From assembly GCA_963667595.2 (NCBI GenBank), contig CAXXWD010000002.1:124001-188000 (forward strand): a stretch of 64,000 bases of DNA, read 5' to 3'. The number at the start of each line of letters is the position of its first letter. Position 1 is the first letter of the stretch. Both the position numbers and the translations under genes were made by a program. Below the pieces are notes generated by a model, which worked only from the letters and a program-made list of their open reading frames with translations, was not told the origin of the DNA and ran no database searches. The stretch is from JAHJQZ01 sp963667595. GTDB taxonomy: Bacteria; Pseudomonadota; Alphaproteobacteria; Rhizobiales; Devosiaceae. This document shows, piece by piece, positions 1-9,786 of this stretch.

Positions 1-735
1 GCCATGCATCACGTGCTCCTGGCACACGGCACGGCCACAAAAGCGCTGCGTGCCGAAGGCGCCGACAACATCGGCATCGTCTTCAACTATGGCCACACCA
101 TGCCGGCCAGCGACAGCGATGCCGATCAGAAGGCCACCCGTCTCTGGGATGGCGTCTTGAACCGCTGGTATCTCGACGGCGTGCTCAAGGGCTCCTATCC
201 CGAAGACGTGCTCGCCATTCTCGGACCCTACATGCCGAAGGGGTTCGAAAACGACATGTCAACCGTCGGCACCGGCATCGACTGGCTCGGGATCAACTAT
301 TATTCGCGCAACCTCATGGCTGCCGATCCGACCCGGGCCATCTTCCCGGTCAAGAGCGTCGAGGGACCGCTCGAAAAGACCGAGATGGGCTGGGAGATCT
401 TTCCCGAAGGGTTGACCAGTCTTCTGGTACGCATCGCGACGGACTATCCGAAGACGCCGCTCTATGTCACCGAAAACGGCATGGCCGAAATCGAGGGCAT
501 CGATGACCCGCGCCGCACGGCCTATTATGATGCGCATCTGAAAGCGGTACTCGATGCCATGCACAAGGGTGTCGACATGCGTGGCTATATCGCCTGGTCG
601 CTGTTGGACAATTACGAGTGGAGCCACGGCTATTCCAAGCGTTTCGGGCTCGTTCACGTCGATTACGAAACCCAGAAGCGCACGCCCAAGGCGTCCTATC
701 GCGCCTTCCAGGGCCTGTTGCACAATTCCAGGTGA
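1..735 (+). CDS. GH1 family beta-glucosidase, C-terminal part (5' end outside window)
   Basis: The reading frame is open from the first base and ends at TGA 733-735, giving about 244 C-terminal residues of a family whose members are usually about 450 residues long. The glycoside hydrolase family 1 signature around the catalytic nucleophile is clear: YVTENG (Glu encoded near 472-474), followed by the typical WSLLDNYEWSHGY segment and the RFGLVHVDY ending. The enzyme would hydrolyse beta-linked glucosides such as cellobiose in the cytoplasm. The acid/base NEP motif must lie upstream of the window. Its position just before the alpha-glucoside regulon suggests a local sugar-use cluster. The ATG at 4-6 is internal, not a start. 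Confidence 0.93.
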   Translation, partial: AMHHVLLAHGTATKALRAEGADNIGIVFNYGHTMPASDSDADQKATRLWDGVLNRWYLDGVLKGSYPEDVLAILGPYMPKGFENDMSTVGTGIDWLGINYYSRNLMAADPTRAIFPVKSVEGPLEKTEMGWEIFPEGLTSLLVRIATDYPKTPLYVTENGMAEIEGIDDPRRTAYYDAHLKAVLDAMHKGVDMRGYIAWSLLDNYEWSHGYSKRFGLVHVDYETQKRTPKASYRAFQGLLHNSR

Positions 736-757
736 CCGGACGGGACTTTGAAAAAAT

Positions 758-1309
758 ATGACGACCGGCATTGAAAACGTCTGCGTTTATTGCGGCTCGA
801 GCGACGGCAGCGATCCTGCCTATCTCGAGGCGGCGCGAACGCTCGGCAAGGCATTGGCCCAAGCCGACAAAAGGCTGGTCTATGGCGGTGGCTCGCCCGG
901 CCTCATGGGCGCGCTCGCCGACGCGGTTCTCGATGCGGGCGGCAAGGTGACCGGCGTCATCCCGCAGTTTCTCATCGATCGCGAACGCGTCCACCTGGGC
1001 GTGACCGACATGGTCGTCACCACGGGCATGCATGAGCGCAAGCGGCTCATGTTCGAAAAGGCCGATGCCTTCGTGGCACTGCCCGGCGGCGTTGGCACGC
1101 TCGAAGAGCTGGTCGAAGTGCTGACCTGGGCCCAGCTCGGCCGGCATGAAAAGCCGGTGGTGATCGCCGATATAAATGGTTTCTGGCAGCACCTGCAGGC
1201 CTTGCTCGATCATATGACCGAACAGGCGTTTCTGCATTCGCTGTCGCAGTTCAGACCAATTTTCGTAACGCGGGCGGAAGACATTCTGCCGGCATTGGAA
1301 AAGGTCTGA
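758..1309 (+). CDS. LOG family protein (TIGR00730, Rossmann fold nucleotide phosphoribohydrolase)
   Basis: A 183-residue protein that is full length for the family. It carries the YGGGSPGLMG glycine-rich loop (about residues 45-54) and the family hallmark PGGVGTLEE (about residues 110-118). LOG proteins (LONELY GUY, cytokinin riboside 5'-monophosphate phosphoribohydrolases) release the base from nucleoside 5'-monophosphates; in bacteria they are often annotated as putative lysine decarboxylases, which is historical and probably wrong. The gene starts 22 bp after the GH1 gene, so the two may be cotranscribed, but no functional link is evident. The ribosome binding site before the ATG is weak (GGGA at 741-744). 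Confidence 0.9.
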   Translation: MTTGIENVCVYCGSSDGSDPAYLEAARTLGKALAQADKRLVYGGGSPGLMGALADAVLDAGGKVTGVIPQFLIDRERVHLGVTDMVVTTGMHERKRLMFEKADAFVALPGGVGTLEELVEVLTWAQLGRHEKPVVIADINGFWQHLQALLDHMTEQAFLHSLSQFRPIFVTRAEDILPALEKV

Positions 1310-1474
1310 ACCTCAAGCCGGATCGTAGCGGTGCAATCCCAAGCATCGGTGCATCCAAACCGCTTCAAACTGAGAAAAGGACCCAGTTGAGCGGACTAAA
1401 CTGATCTTGGCAAAGCAATGCTTATGTGCAACCCTGCCAAGACCATACTCGCCGCACTGCCGGATAACGGCGTT

Positions 1475-1488
1475 CCAAAACGTTTTGG
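1475..1488. promoter_or_regulatory. AglR-type LacI operator upstream of aglE
   Basis: CCAAAACGTTTTGG is a perfect 14-bp palindrome with the central CG step typical of LacI/GalR operators. It lies 106 bp before the aglE start. A GATAAC hexamer at 1463-1468 could be the -10; its start is 12 bp upstream of the operator, the same offset as at the aglA site (6727-6740), which differs by one base. The -35 is not obvious. The likely ligand is the divergent LacI-family protein at 5396-6469. Confidence 0.7.
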
Positions 1489-1593
1489 GATTCCGGCCGG
1501 GTTTGGTGCATTGTCATCGGAATGCCCGGCCAGTTTCGGCCGAAAAGCAAGAGGACCGGGCAGTGATGAAAATAAGTGCATTGGGAGGTTCAT

Positions 1594-2907
1594 ATGCACA
1601 CTAAAAAGGTTCTACTTTGCGCGACCGCGCTGGCGACTGCGTTCGTCTTCGGCGGCGCCGTCAATGCGATGGAGCTGTCCGATCTCCCCGATCTCAGCGG
1701 TGAGACCCTGACCGTTTTCGGTCCCTGGATTACCTCTGACGAAGAGCACATCCGTGCCGTGATGGAGCCGTTCATCGAAAAGACCGGCGTCACTCTCGAC
1801 TACACCGGTTCGGACAGCTTCGAGCAGCAGATCATCATCGATGTCGAGGCTGGTTCGCCGCCGAACATCTCGATCTTCCCGCAACCCGGTCTGGCCGCCG
1901 ACTTTGCCAGGAAGGGCCAGCTGGTTCCGCTTGGTGCCGAGACCGAAGACTGGATGAAGGAAAACTATGCTGCCGGTCAGTCCTGGGTTGATCTGGGCTC
2001 CTATGTGGGTGCCGACGGTAACAAGGACTTCTTTGCCTTCCCCTACAAGGTCGACCTGAAGTCGATCGTCTGGTACGTGCCGGATAATTTCGCCGACGCG
2101 GGCTACGAAGTTCCCACGACCATGGAAGATCTGAAGGCCCTGACCGACCAGATCGTTGCCGACGGCGGTACGCCGTGGTGCATCGGTATCGGTTCGGAAG
2201 CGGCGACCGGCTGGCCGGCCACCGACTGGGTCGAAGACATGATGCTCCGCACGCAGACGCCGGACGTCTATGACGCGTGGACCTCGCACACCATGCCGTT
2301 CAACGACCCGCGCGTCGTTGCCGCGATTGACGAGTTCGGCTACTTCGCCAAGAACGACAAGTATGTTGCCGGTGGTGCCGCTTCCGTGGCCACGACCGAC
2401 TTCCGCGACAGCCCGACTGGCCTGTTCACGGTGCCGCCGCAGTGCTACCTGCACCGCATGGCGTCGTTCATCTCCTCGTTCTTCCCGGAAGGGACGGAAC
2501 TCGGTACGGACGCGGACTTCTTCTACTTCCCGTCCTATGCATCCAAGGATCTCGGCAATCCGGTCCTCGGCGCCGGCACGATGTTCGGCATCACCAAGGA
2601 CTCCAAGGCGGCTCGGGCCTTCATCGACTATCTGAAGACCAATACCGCTCATGAGATCTGGATGGGCCGCTCCGGCTTCCTGACCCCGCTCAAGACGGTC
2701 GATACCTCGGCTTATGCCAACGACACGCTCCGCAAGCAGGGCGACATCCTTCTCAACGCGACGACCTTCCGCTTCGACGGTTCGGACCTGATGCCGGGCG
2801 CCATCGGCGCTGGTGCCTTCTGGACCGGCATGGTGGACTATGTCTCCGGTGCTTCCGCACAAGAAGTGGCGGACAACATCGAAAAAGCTTGGGAAGATCT
2901 CAAGTAA
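1594..2907 (+). CDS. aglE: alpha-glucoside ABC transporter, periplasmic binding protein AglE
   Basis: A 437-residue extracellular solute-binding protein with a typical Sec signal peptide (basic MHTKK, hydrophobic core, cleavage around residue 24 after GGAVNA). An in-frame GTG at 1576 is possible, but GGGAGG at 1583-1588 fits the ATG at 1594. The length and the order of the following genes match the rhizobial aglEFGAK alpha-glucoside system (sucrose, maltose, trehalose), in which AglE captures the sugar in the periplasm. Two inner-membrane permeases follow at once (aglF, aglG); the ATPase aglK lies in the second unit with the glucosidase. An operator-like palindrome lies upstream at 1475-1488. 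Confidence 0.88.
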   Translation: MHTKKVLLCATALATAFVFGGAVNAMELSDLPDLSGETLTVFGPWITSDEEHIRAVMEPFIEKTGVTLDYTGSDSFEQQIIIDVEAGSPPNISIFPQPGLAADFARKGQLVPLGAETEDWMKENYAAGQSWVDLGSYVGADGNKDFFAFPYKVDLKSIVWYVPDNFADAGYEVPTTMEDLKALTDQIVADGGTPWCIGIGSEAATGWPATDWVEDMMLRTQTPDVYDAWTSHTMPFNDPRVVAAIDEFGYFAKNDKYVAGGAASVATTDFRDSPTGLFTVPPQCYLHRMASFISSFFPEGTELGTDADFFYFPSYASKDLGNPVLGAGTMFGITKDSKAARAFIDYLKTNTAHEIWMGRSGFLTPLKTVDTSAYANDTLRKQGDILLNATTFRFDGSDLMPGAIGAGAFWTGMVDYVSGASAQEVADNIEKAWEDLK

Positions 2908-2979
2908 TCGCTTAACGTGATCGTGGCCCGGCGCTTCGGTGCCGGGCCGTCTTATTCGCTCGGATCAATGGGGAGTCCG

Positions 2980-4002
2980 ATGCTTCAGCAGATCCCGGTA
3001 GATCAGCTTTTGTTCGCCGTCATGACCATTGTCGTGGGCATCGGCGCTGCCATTATTTATTTCTGGGGTGCCAACTGGCTCCTCGATCGTTTGTTGAGCG
3101 GTGGTACGACCGAAGCGGCGATCAATGCGCGCGATCGCACGCGGACCGCCATCCGGCCGTGGATCTTCCTGTTCCCCGCCATCTTCTTTCTGTCCGTCTA
3201 TCTTATCTATCCGGTCTTCGAAACGCTGCGGCTGAGCTTTTTCGGAAGCTCCGGACGCAATTTCGTCGGCTGGACCAACTGGGCGTGGGCGCTCAACAAT
3301 TCCGGCTTCCAGCAATCGGTTCTGAACAATCTGCAATGGCTGATCATCGTGCCGGCGCTGTCGACCGGTATCGGGCTGGTGGTTGCTGTGCTGGCCGACC
3401 GTTTATGGTGGGGCAATATCGCCAAATCGCTGATCTTCATGCCCATGGCCATTTCCTTCGTCGGCGCATCGGTGATCTGGAAATTCGTTTATGACTATCG
3501 TGGCCCCGACAATCCGCAGATCGGCGCGCTCAACGCGCTGGTGCAGGCCCTTGGCGGCGAACCGCAGGCCTGGATCACCCTGCCGTTCTGGAACAACATC
3601 TTCTTGATGATCATTCTGGTCTGGATCCAGACCGGTTTCGCTATGGTTATCCTGTCGGCGGCCTTGAGGGGCATTCCCGAAGAAACCATTGAGGCCTCCC
3701 GCATCGACGGCGCCAGTGATGTCCGCATTTTCTTCGACATCATGATCCCGCAGATCATGCCGACCATCTTGGTGGTGTGGACCACCATCACCATCGTGGT
3801 GCTCAAGGTTTTCGACATCGTTCTGGCCATGACCAACGGCCAGTGGGACACGCAGGTTCTGGCCAACTACATGTACGACCAGATGTTCCGCGCCGCCCAT
3901 TTCGGCCATGCCTCGGTTATCGCCCTGGTCATCATGATCGCCGTTCTGCCAATCATGCTGTGGAACATCCGCCAGGCCAGTACTGAAGAGGGGACGCGCT
4001 AA
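2980..4002 (+). CDS. aglF: alpha-glucoside ABC transporter permease AglF
   Basis: A 340-residue MalF-type inner-membrane permease. The start is set by GGGGAG at 2970-2975 in front of ATG 2980; the frame is open further upstream without support. Hydrophobic segments are evident near residues 10-32, 66-85, 130-150, 160-180, 210-230 and 290-330. The EAA loop that docks on the ATPase is seen as EASRIDGASD with the downstream Pro (about residues 238-258). Its stop overlaps the aglG start by one base (TAATG), indicating translational coupling. Confidence 0.88.
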   Translation: MLQQIPVDQLLFAVMTIVVGIGAAIIYFWGANWLLDRLLSGGTTEAAINARDRTRTAIRPWIFLFPAIFFLSVYLIYPVFETLRLSFFGSSGRNFVGWTNWAWALNNSGFQQSVLNNLQWLIIVPALSTGIGLVVAVLADRLWWGNIAKSLIFMPMAISFVGASVIWKFVYDYRGPDNPQIGALNALVQALGGEPQAWITLPFWNNIFLMIILVWIQTGFAMVILSAALRGIPEETIEASRIDGASDVRIFFDIMIPQIMPTILVVWTTITIVVLKVFDIVLAMTNGQWDTQVLANYMYDQMFRAAHFGHASVIALVIMIAVLPIMLWNIRQASTEEGTR

Positions 4003-5207
4003 TGACCGATGCATCTCAGGCCGTCGCAACCGGCGTCATCGCCCCCAAAAAGCCGGGTTCACGCGGAATCCGGATCCAGCCGGGCAGGCTCCTGGCGAAC
4101 CTCGCTCTGCTCGTTCTGGTCCTCGTCTGGACCTTGCCGACATTCGGACTTCTGGTCTCCTCGTTGCGCGACAAGGACCAGCTTGCCGTCTCCGGCTGGT
4201 GGACAGCGCTGACCACGTCCGAATCAAGCGTCGCCGTTACCCTTGGCACGGCGGACGAACAAATCGAGGCGGATGGAAAATACGTCATTTCCGGCAATGT
4301 GTTCGATCCGGGCGAAACCGGCGCGACGGTCGAATATTTCGGCACCTCGATCAACAATCCCAAGGCCTATACTGCCGGCCAGACCGCCGAAATGCGTCAG
4401 GGCGGCGAGATCAGCATCGCGGCTAACGGCGATTATCGCTGGGTCGCCGACACTAGGTTCGATCACTCCCGGGCGCGTATTTTCTATGTCGCGGCGGTTT
4501 CACCCCGGTTTACCCTCGATAATTACTACGAGGTGCTGAATTCCGAGGGCATCGCGCGCGCCTTCATCAACTCCTTCACGGTCACCATTCCGGCCACCAT
4601 CATCCCGATCATGATCGCGGCTTTCGCCGCCTATGCGCTGGCCTGGATGCAGTTCCCCGGACGGTTGTTCCTGGTTGCCACCATGGTGGGCCTGATCGTG
4701 GTGCCGTTGCAGATGTCGCTCATTCCGCTCTTGCGCATGTACAACAACATTGCCTCGGTGACGGGCGGCGATACCAAGTCCTATCTCGGTATCTGGCTCG
4801 CTCATACCGGGTTTGGCTTGCCGCTCGCCATCTATTTGTTACGCAATTATATGGCCGGCCTGCCACGTGAGATCATGGAATCGGCCCGTATCGATGGCGC
4901 CTCCCATTTCAACACCTTCACCACCATGGTGCTGCCGCTGAGTTTTCCGGCGCTGGCCAGCTTTGCCATCTTCCAGTTCCTGTGGGTGTGGAACGACCTG
5001 CTGGTGGCGATCGTGTTCCTGGGCCAGACCGAGGACAAGATGGTGTTGACCGGTGCTCTCAGAAAGCTTCTGGGATCGCGCGGCGACAACTGGGAGCTTT
5101 TGACCTCCGGCGCCTTCATCTCCATCGTCGTGCCGCTGATCGTGTTCTTCTCCCTGCAGCGCTACTTTGTCAGGGGACTTCTGGCCGGCTCGGTCAAGGG
5201 CGGCTAA
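4002..5207 (+). CDS. aglG: alpha-glucoside ABC transporter permease AglG
   Basis: A 401-residue MalG-type permease partner of AglF. The EAA loop ESARIDGASHFNTF lies at about residue 293. It is longer than a typical MalG (about 280-300 residues) because of a soluble insert of roughly 100 residues (about 60-165) between the first membrane segment and the remaining ones; I read this insert as periplasmic. The gene is coupled to aglF by a TAATG overlap and is followed by a terminator-like hairpin at 5271-5294, so aglEFG form one unit without an ATPase, which is supplied by aglK at 8611-9618. Confidence 0.87.
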   Translation: MTDASQAVATGVIAPKKPGSRGIRIQPGRLLANLALLVLVLVWTLPTFGLLVSSLRDKDQLAVSGWWTALTTSESSVAVTLGTADEQIEADGKYVISGNVFDPGETGATVEYFGTSINNPKAYTAGQTAEMRQGGEISIAANGDYRWVADTRFDHSRARIFYVAAVSPRFTLDNYYEVLNSEGIARAFINSFTVTIPATIIPIMIAAFAAYALAWMQFPGRLFLVATMVGLIVVPLQMSLIPLLRMYNNIASVTGGDTKSYLGIWLAHTGFGLPLAIYLLRNYMAGLPREIMESARIDGASHFNTFTTMVLPLSFPALASFAIFQFLWVWNDLLVAIVFLGQTEDKMVLTGALRKLLGSRGDNWELLTSGAFISIVVPLIVFFSLQRYFVRGLLAGSVKGG

Positions 5208-5270
5208 CCTTTCAAGGAAACCTCGGCCGGATGAAGACCAACAAGAACCGGCAGGAGACCTCCCAAAACT

Positions 5271-5294
5271 GGCCGGCACCCTCGGGCGCCGGCC
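5271..5294 (+). terminator. terminator-like hairpin after aglG
   Basis: Seven-base perfect arms GGCCGGC (5271-5277) and GCCGGCC (5288-5294) around a 10-nt loop, followed by GTTTGCTTTTC. It lies between the stop of aglG and the stop of the convergent aglR gene. Confidence 0.65.
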
Positions 5295-5395
5295 GTTTGC
5301 TTTTCTTAAGACTTTCAAGAACATCGCGCGTGAAAAAAACGGCGCCACTTCTCACCATCGCCTTAAGGCTCGAAAAGACGCGTCGAACCGCCTGT

Positions 5396-6469
5396 TCAGA
5401 CGCACCCGTCGACCATGTCGAGCCGGGTGGTGTTCACGTTTCTTGCAAATTCGAACGTCGTTGGCACAATGACGCCGTGCGGCGTGCCGGCGGTTTCGCA
5501 AACGCGAATCAGTTCGGTCGCGACGAGGGCGCCTGCCTCGCTCAGTGATGATCGCGCAAAGCACATGCGCCCCTGATAAGGGGTCAGATCGATGTGATGC
5601 AGGCAATCGTCCATGGTCGCGACGGCAACGGTTTCGCCGGTAACCAGCCCGGCCTGCGCCAGCGCCACCTGTCCCTCAATGGCCATCAGCACCGAGGAAT
5701 ACAGAAAGGCTGTCGGGGCGAACTCGCTGATGGCGCGTTCGGTGAGATGATGCCCGATATGGCCCATGGGATGGATGGAGTTGTAGATGCATACCGTCGC
5801 GCGCGGCAGGCCAAGACCGTCGAGAGCCGCCTCGACGCCGCGTCGGCGTTCGGAGGCAAAGCTGAACCGTTCGTCGCCGTTGATGAAAGCGATCCGCTCG
5901 TGGCCGCTTTTGACCATCACCTGGGTGAGGGCGCGGAAAATGCCGAAATTGTCGATGTCGACCCAGAAATAGCGATCGGAACGCCACTCACGTCCATGCA
6001 CCACGAACGGCCGTCCGGTTTCCAGCAGGTAGCTGATGCGGCTGTCATCGGGCTGGGGCAGGTTGACGATGAATCCGTCGACGCTCTTGTCGTGCACATA
6101 GCGATCATAGACGGCGATCTGCCGTTCCGGCGTGTCGCTCGACAGGGTGACTTCGTATTTTTTTGCCCTGACGCCGCGCAACACACCGGCAAGAACCTCG
6201 ACAAAGTGAGGATCGACATAGTTGCGGTCATTGTCCGACTGGATCCAGGCCAGAACATGGGTACGTCGCGTAGCGAGACGCTGGGCATTGCGGTTGGGAC
6301 GATAGCCAAGCCGGTTCGCGGTCCTGACCACGCGCTCGCGGGTCTTGGCGCCGACATCGGAATAGCCGCCGAGCGCGCGCGAAACCGTCGTTATGGATAA
6401 ATCGAGCGCGCCGGCAACGTCGCGGATGGTGACGTTTTGCCCCTGCAGTTTCGGGCGATCCTTTGCCAC
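5396..6469 (-). CDS. aglR: LacI family transcriptional regulator, probable alpha-glucoside repressor AglR
   Basis: A 357-residue LacI/GalR regulator. The N-terminal helix-turn-helix is clear (VTIRDVAGALDLSITTVSRAL, about residues 14-34), with the hinge region RLGYRPNRNAQRLATRRT around 53-70, then a periplasmic-binding-protein-like effector domain (about 70-345). It sits on the opposite strand between the two halves of the agl regulon, convergent with aglG and divergent from aglA. Two near-identical palindromic operators (1475-1488 and 6727-6740) are its likely targets. In Sinorhizobium the regulator gene aglR lies upstream of aglE; here it is inside the cluster. The effector is inferred from context only. 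Confidence 0.85.
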   Translation of the reverse strand: MAKDRPKLQGQNVTIRDVAGALDLSITTVSRALGGYSDVGAKTRERVVRTANRLGYRPNRNAQRLATRRTHVLAWIQSDNDRNYVDPHFVEVLAGVLRGVRAKKYEVTLSSDTPERQIAVYDRYVHDKSVDGFIVNLPQPDDSRISYLLETGRPFVVHGREWRSDRYFWVDIDNFGIFRALTQVMVKSGHERIAFINGDERFSFASERRRGVEAALDGLGLPRATVCIYNSIHPMGHIGHHLTERAISEFAPTAFLYSSVLMAIEGQVALAQAGLVTGETVAVATMDDCLHHIDLTPYQGRMCFARSSLSEAGALVATELIRVCETAGTPHGVIVPTTFEFARNVNTTRLDMVDGCV

Positions 6470-6690
6470 GCGTTTTCTCCCTCCATGCGCCGCTTGCGCC
6501 GGGTTCCGGTCGGCAGGCGGCTTTTGTCACGAGATCGGGACGGTTTGGTTCCGCTTCGTTTGATCTCGCGGTTATGCAAAGCGAGCCGCAGGTTGGTCGC
6601 GGCTTTTACCGCCGGTTCCGTCCTCGATCCGTGCGATTTCGAACGGTCCCTTTAGCACGTTTGCTTTCGGTGTTCACGACCTGCGACAAG

Positions 6691-6720
6691 TTGCGCAAAC
6701 AGGACAAACCTGCTTATGCT
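6691..6720 (+). promoter_or_regulatory. candidate aglA promoter
   Basis: TTGCGC (6691-6696) as -35 and TTATGC or TATGCT (6714-6720) as -10, spacer 17-18 bp. The predicted transcription start falls on the operator at 6727-6740, a repressing arrangement. Confidence 0.5.
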
Positions 6721-6726
6721 ATTGCC

Positions 6727-6740
6727 CCAAAACGCTTTGG
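6727..6740. promoter_or_regulatory. AglR-type LacI operator upstream of aglA
   Basis: CCAAAACGCTTTGG differs by a single base from the perfect palindrome CCAAAACGTTTTGG upstream of aglE (1475-1488). It lies just downstream of the candidate -10 at 6715-6720, covering the predicted start of transcription, as expected for repression by a LacI-family protein. Confidence 0.7.
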
Positions 6741-6909
6741 TAAGCCGTTTCGGCCCAGAAACTGAACGCCGGAGCGGCGGCATGGCGGGGATCGGATTAA
6801 GGCGGGCAAACCCTGCACAACCGGTTTGAGATACGCTTTGCCGAACGGTATTTTGTCATGGCGGCGGCGCGCGCGACGACGACGTCTTTTCACGAGGGAG
6901 TAAGCCGGA

Positions 6910-8571
6910 ATGTTCCCAACTGCCGCGCGCGTCGAAGAGACGTCCGCGCCCGCTACCAAAGACTGGTGGCGCGGTGCCGTGATCTATCAGATCTATCCGC
7001 GGTCCTATCAGGACAACAATGGCGACGGCATCGGCGATCTCGTCGGCATCACGCAGCGCCTGGAATATGTCGCCGATCTCGGCGTCGATGCCATCTGGCT
7101 CAGCCCCTTCTTCAAATCGCCGATGAAGGATTTCGGCTACGACGTTTCCAACTACCGCGAGGTCGATCCGATTTTCGGCACGCTCGAGGATTTTGACCAG
7201 CTCGTCGCCAAGGCGCACGGGCTCGGGCTCGGCGTCATCATCGATCAGGTGATTTCGCACACCTCGGACCAGCATCCATGGTTCGTTGAAAGCCGCCAGT
7301 CCACGACCAATTCGCGTGCCGACTGGTATGTGTGGGCCGATGCCCGGCCGGACGGAACGCCGCCCAACAACTGGTTGTCCATGTTCGGCGGCTCGGCCTG
7401 GACCTGGGATCCGCGCCGTCGCCAGTACTATATGCACAATTTTCTCGCCAGCCAGCCGGACCTCAATTTCCACAATCCGGAGGTCCAGAAGGCAGTGCTC
7501 GAAGAGATGCGCTTCTGGCTGGAGCGCGGCGTCGATGGCTTCCGGCTCGATACGGTCAATTTCTATTTCTGTTCCGAAAGGCTCGAATCCAATCAACCCG
7601 TCGCGCCCGAGGACTACAACACCACAACCGCGCCGGAGGCCAACCCCTACAATCTGCAGGCCCATGTCTACGACAAGAGCCAGCCGGAAAACGCCTTTTT
7701 CCTCGAACGCATAAGGGCGATGCTCGACGAATATCCGAACACAACCTCGGTGGGCGAGATCGGCGATGCCCAGCGCCAGGTCGAACTGATGGCCGACTAC
7801 ACGTCGGGCGACAAGCGCCTGCACATGGCCTACACCTTCGATTTTCTCGGCGGGGAGTTCACCTCGACGCATTTCCGCGAGGCGATCGAAAAGCTCGAAA
7901 CCGAAGCGCCGAACGGCTGGACATGCCTCGCCTTTTCCAATCACGACGTGGTGCGCCATGTTTCGCGCTGGGCCCATCATGGTTCCGAAAACGAGTTCGC
8001 CCGCCTTGCGGCCGCGATTCTTTTATCCATGAAGGGATCGGTCTGCCTTTATCAGGGCGAAGAACTCGGCCTGACTGAAGCCGATATTTCCTACGAGGAC
8101 ATCGTCGATCCGTACGGCCGGGAATTCTGGCCCAATTTCAAGGGTCGCGACGGCTGCCGCACGCCCATGGTCTGGCAGGCCAATGCCCGCAATGCCGGTT
8201 TCAGCTCGGCCGAACGCACCTGGCTGCCCATTCCTGTCGGTCACACGGAGCTGGCGGTCGATACCCAAACGGGCAGCAACGATTCAACCCTGTACTTTTA
8301 TCGTTCGATGATACAGAAACGCCGGGAAAACCCCGCATTGTCGAGTGGAACGCTTGAACTCGTCGATGCGCCGGAAGGTGTGCTCGCCTTCTATCGACAA
8401 AAGGGTGACAAACGGTTGCTTTGCGCCTTTAACATGACCGATGATGCACATGTGCTTCCGCTTCAGGACATAACCGAATTCGGTACGGTGCTGGTGTCGG
8501 AACGGGTGGTAACGGAAACGGGTGCTTTGTATTTTGAAGCGCTTGGAGCGTATATAGGTGAAGTCAAATGA
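6910..8571 (+). CDS. aglA: GH13 alpha-glucosidase AglA
   Basis: A 553-residue cytoplasmic alpha-amylase-family enzyme, full length for oligo-1,6-glucosidase/alpha-glucosidases (subfamily not determined). The four conserved regions are readable: DQVISHTSDQHPWF (about 113-126), the nucleophile Asp214 in GFRLDTVNF, the acid/base Glu283 in VGEIGD, and the transition-state stabiliser Asp346 in FSNHDVVRH. ATG 6910 follows GAGGGAG at 6894-6900. It would split alpha-glucosides imported by AglEFGK into glucose and a second sugar. It starts the second agl unit and is followed after 39 bp by aglK. Confidence 0.92.
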   Translation: MFPTAARVEETSAPATKDWWRGAVIYQIYPRSYQDNNGDGIGDLVGITQRLEYVADLGVDAIWLSPFFKSPMKDFGYDVSNYREVDPIFGTLEDFDQLVAKAHGLGLGVIIDQVISHTSDQHPWFVESRQSTTNSRADWYVWADARPDGTPPNNWLSMFGGSAWTWDPRRRQYYMHNFLASQPDLNFHNPEVQKAVLEEMRFWLERGVDGFRLDTVNFYFCSERLESNQPVAPEDYNTTTAPEANPYNLQAHVYDKSQPENAFFLERIRAMLDEYPNTTSVGEIGDAQRQVELMADYTSGDKRLHMAYTFDFLGGEFTSTHFREAIEKLETEAPNGWTCLAFSNHDVVRHVSRWAHHGSENEFARLAAAILLSMKGSVCLYQGEELGLTEADISYEDIVDPYGREFWPNFKGRDGCRTPMVWQANARNAGFSSAERTWLPIPVGHTELAVDTQTGSNDSTLYFYRSMIQKRRENPALSSGTLELVDAPEGVLAFYRQKGDKRLLCAFNMTDDAHVLPLQDITEFGTVLVSERVVTETGALYFEALGAYIGEVK

Positions 8572-8610
8572 TACTGACCGCGTGGATCCTGCGACAGCTT
8601 GGGAGGAACA

Positions 8611-9618
<1,008 letters not shown>

Positions 9619-9644
9619 AACGGGTAGGCAGACAATAACCTAAG

Positions 9645-9681
9645 GCTTCGGGCGATTTGAGGACATCAAATCGCCCGAAGC
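9645..9681 (+). terminator. rho-independent terminator of the aglAK unit
   Basis: Perfect 16-bp arms GCTTCGGGCGATTTGA (9645-9660) and its complement (9666-9681) around a 5-nt loop, followed by TTTTGC. The stem core GGGCGATTTGA resembles the hairpin at 35320-35346, so it may belong to a small repeat family. Confidence 0.8.
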
Positions 9682-9702
9682 TTTTGCTATAGGCGTTTCT
9701 TC

Positions 9703-9724
9703 CCCTCGGATCAGGGTCCGAGGG
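9703..9724. other. second perfect hairpin downstream of aglK
   Basis: CCCTCGGA (9703-9710), 6-nt loop, TCCGAGGG (9717-9724). There is no T tract. It sits about 47 bp before the IS element; function unknown. Confidence 0.4.
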
Positions 9725-9786
9725 AACGGGAAGCTGAAAAGCAATGCTTCCAGCTAAACATGAAAACCCCTAGTCCTTTGAATCAC

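Larger units (their letters stand above)
6470..6909. other. intergenic region between aglR (-) and aglA (+)
   Basis: A 440-bp divergent control region with no convincing ORF. It holds the candidate aglA promoter (6691-6720) and operator (6727-6740), which are listed separately. The 200 bp next to aglR show no clear promoter to me. Confidence 0.6.

Noticed and set aside
1354..1367. Third AglR operator (CCAAACCGCTTCAA)
   Set aside because: Only about 8 of 14 positions match and the palindrome is broken.
1612..2862. Long - strand open frame opposite aglE (416 codons)
   Set aside because: Antisense shadow of a high-GC gene; no ribosome binding site or family motif, and the + strand frame has a signal peptide and binding-protein features.
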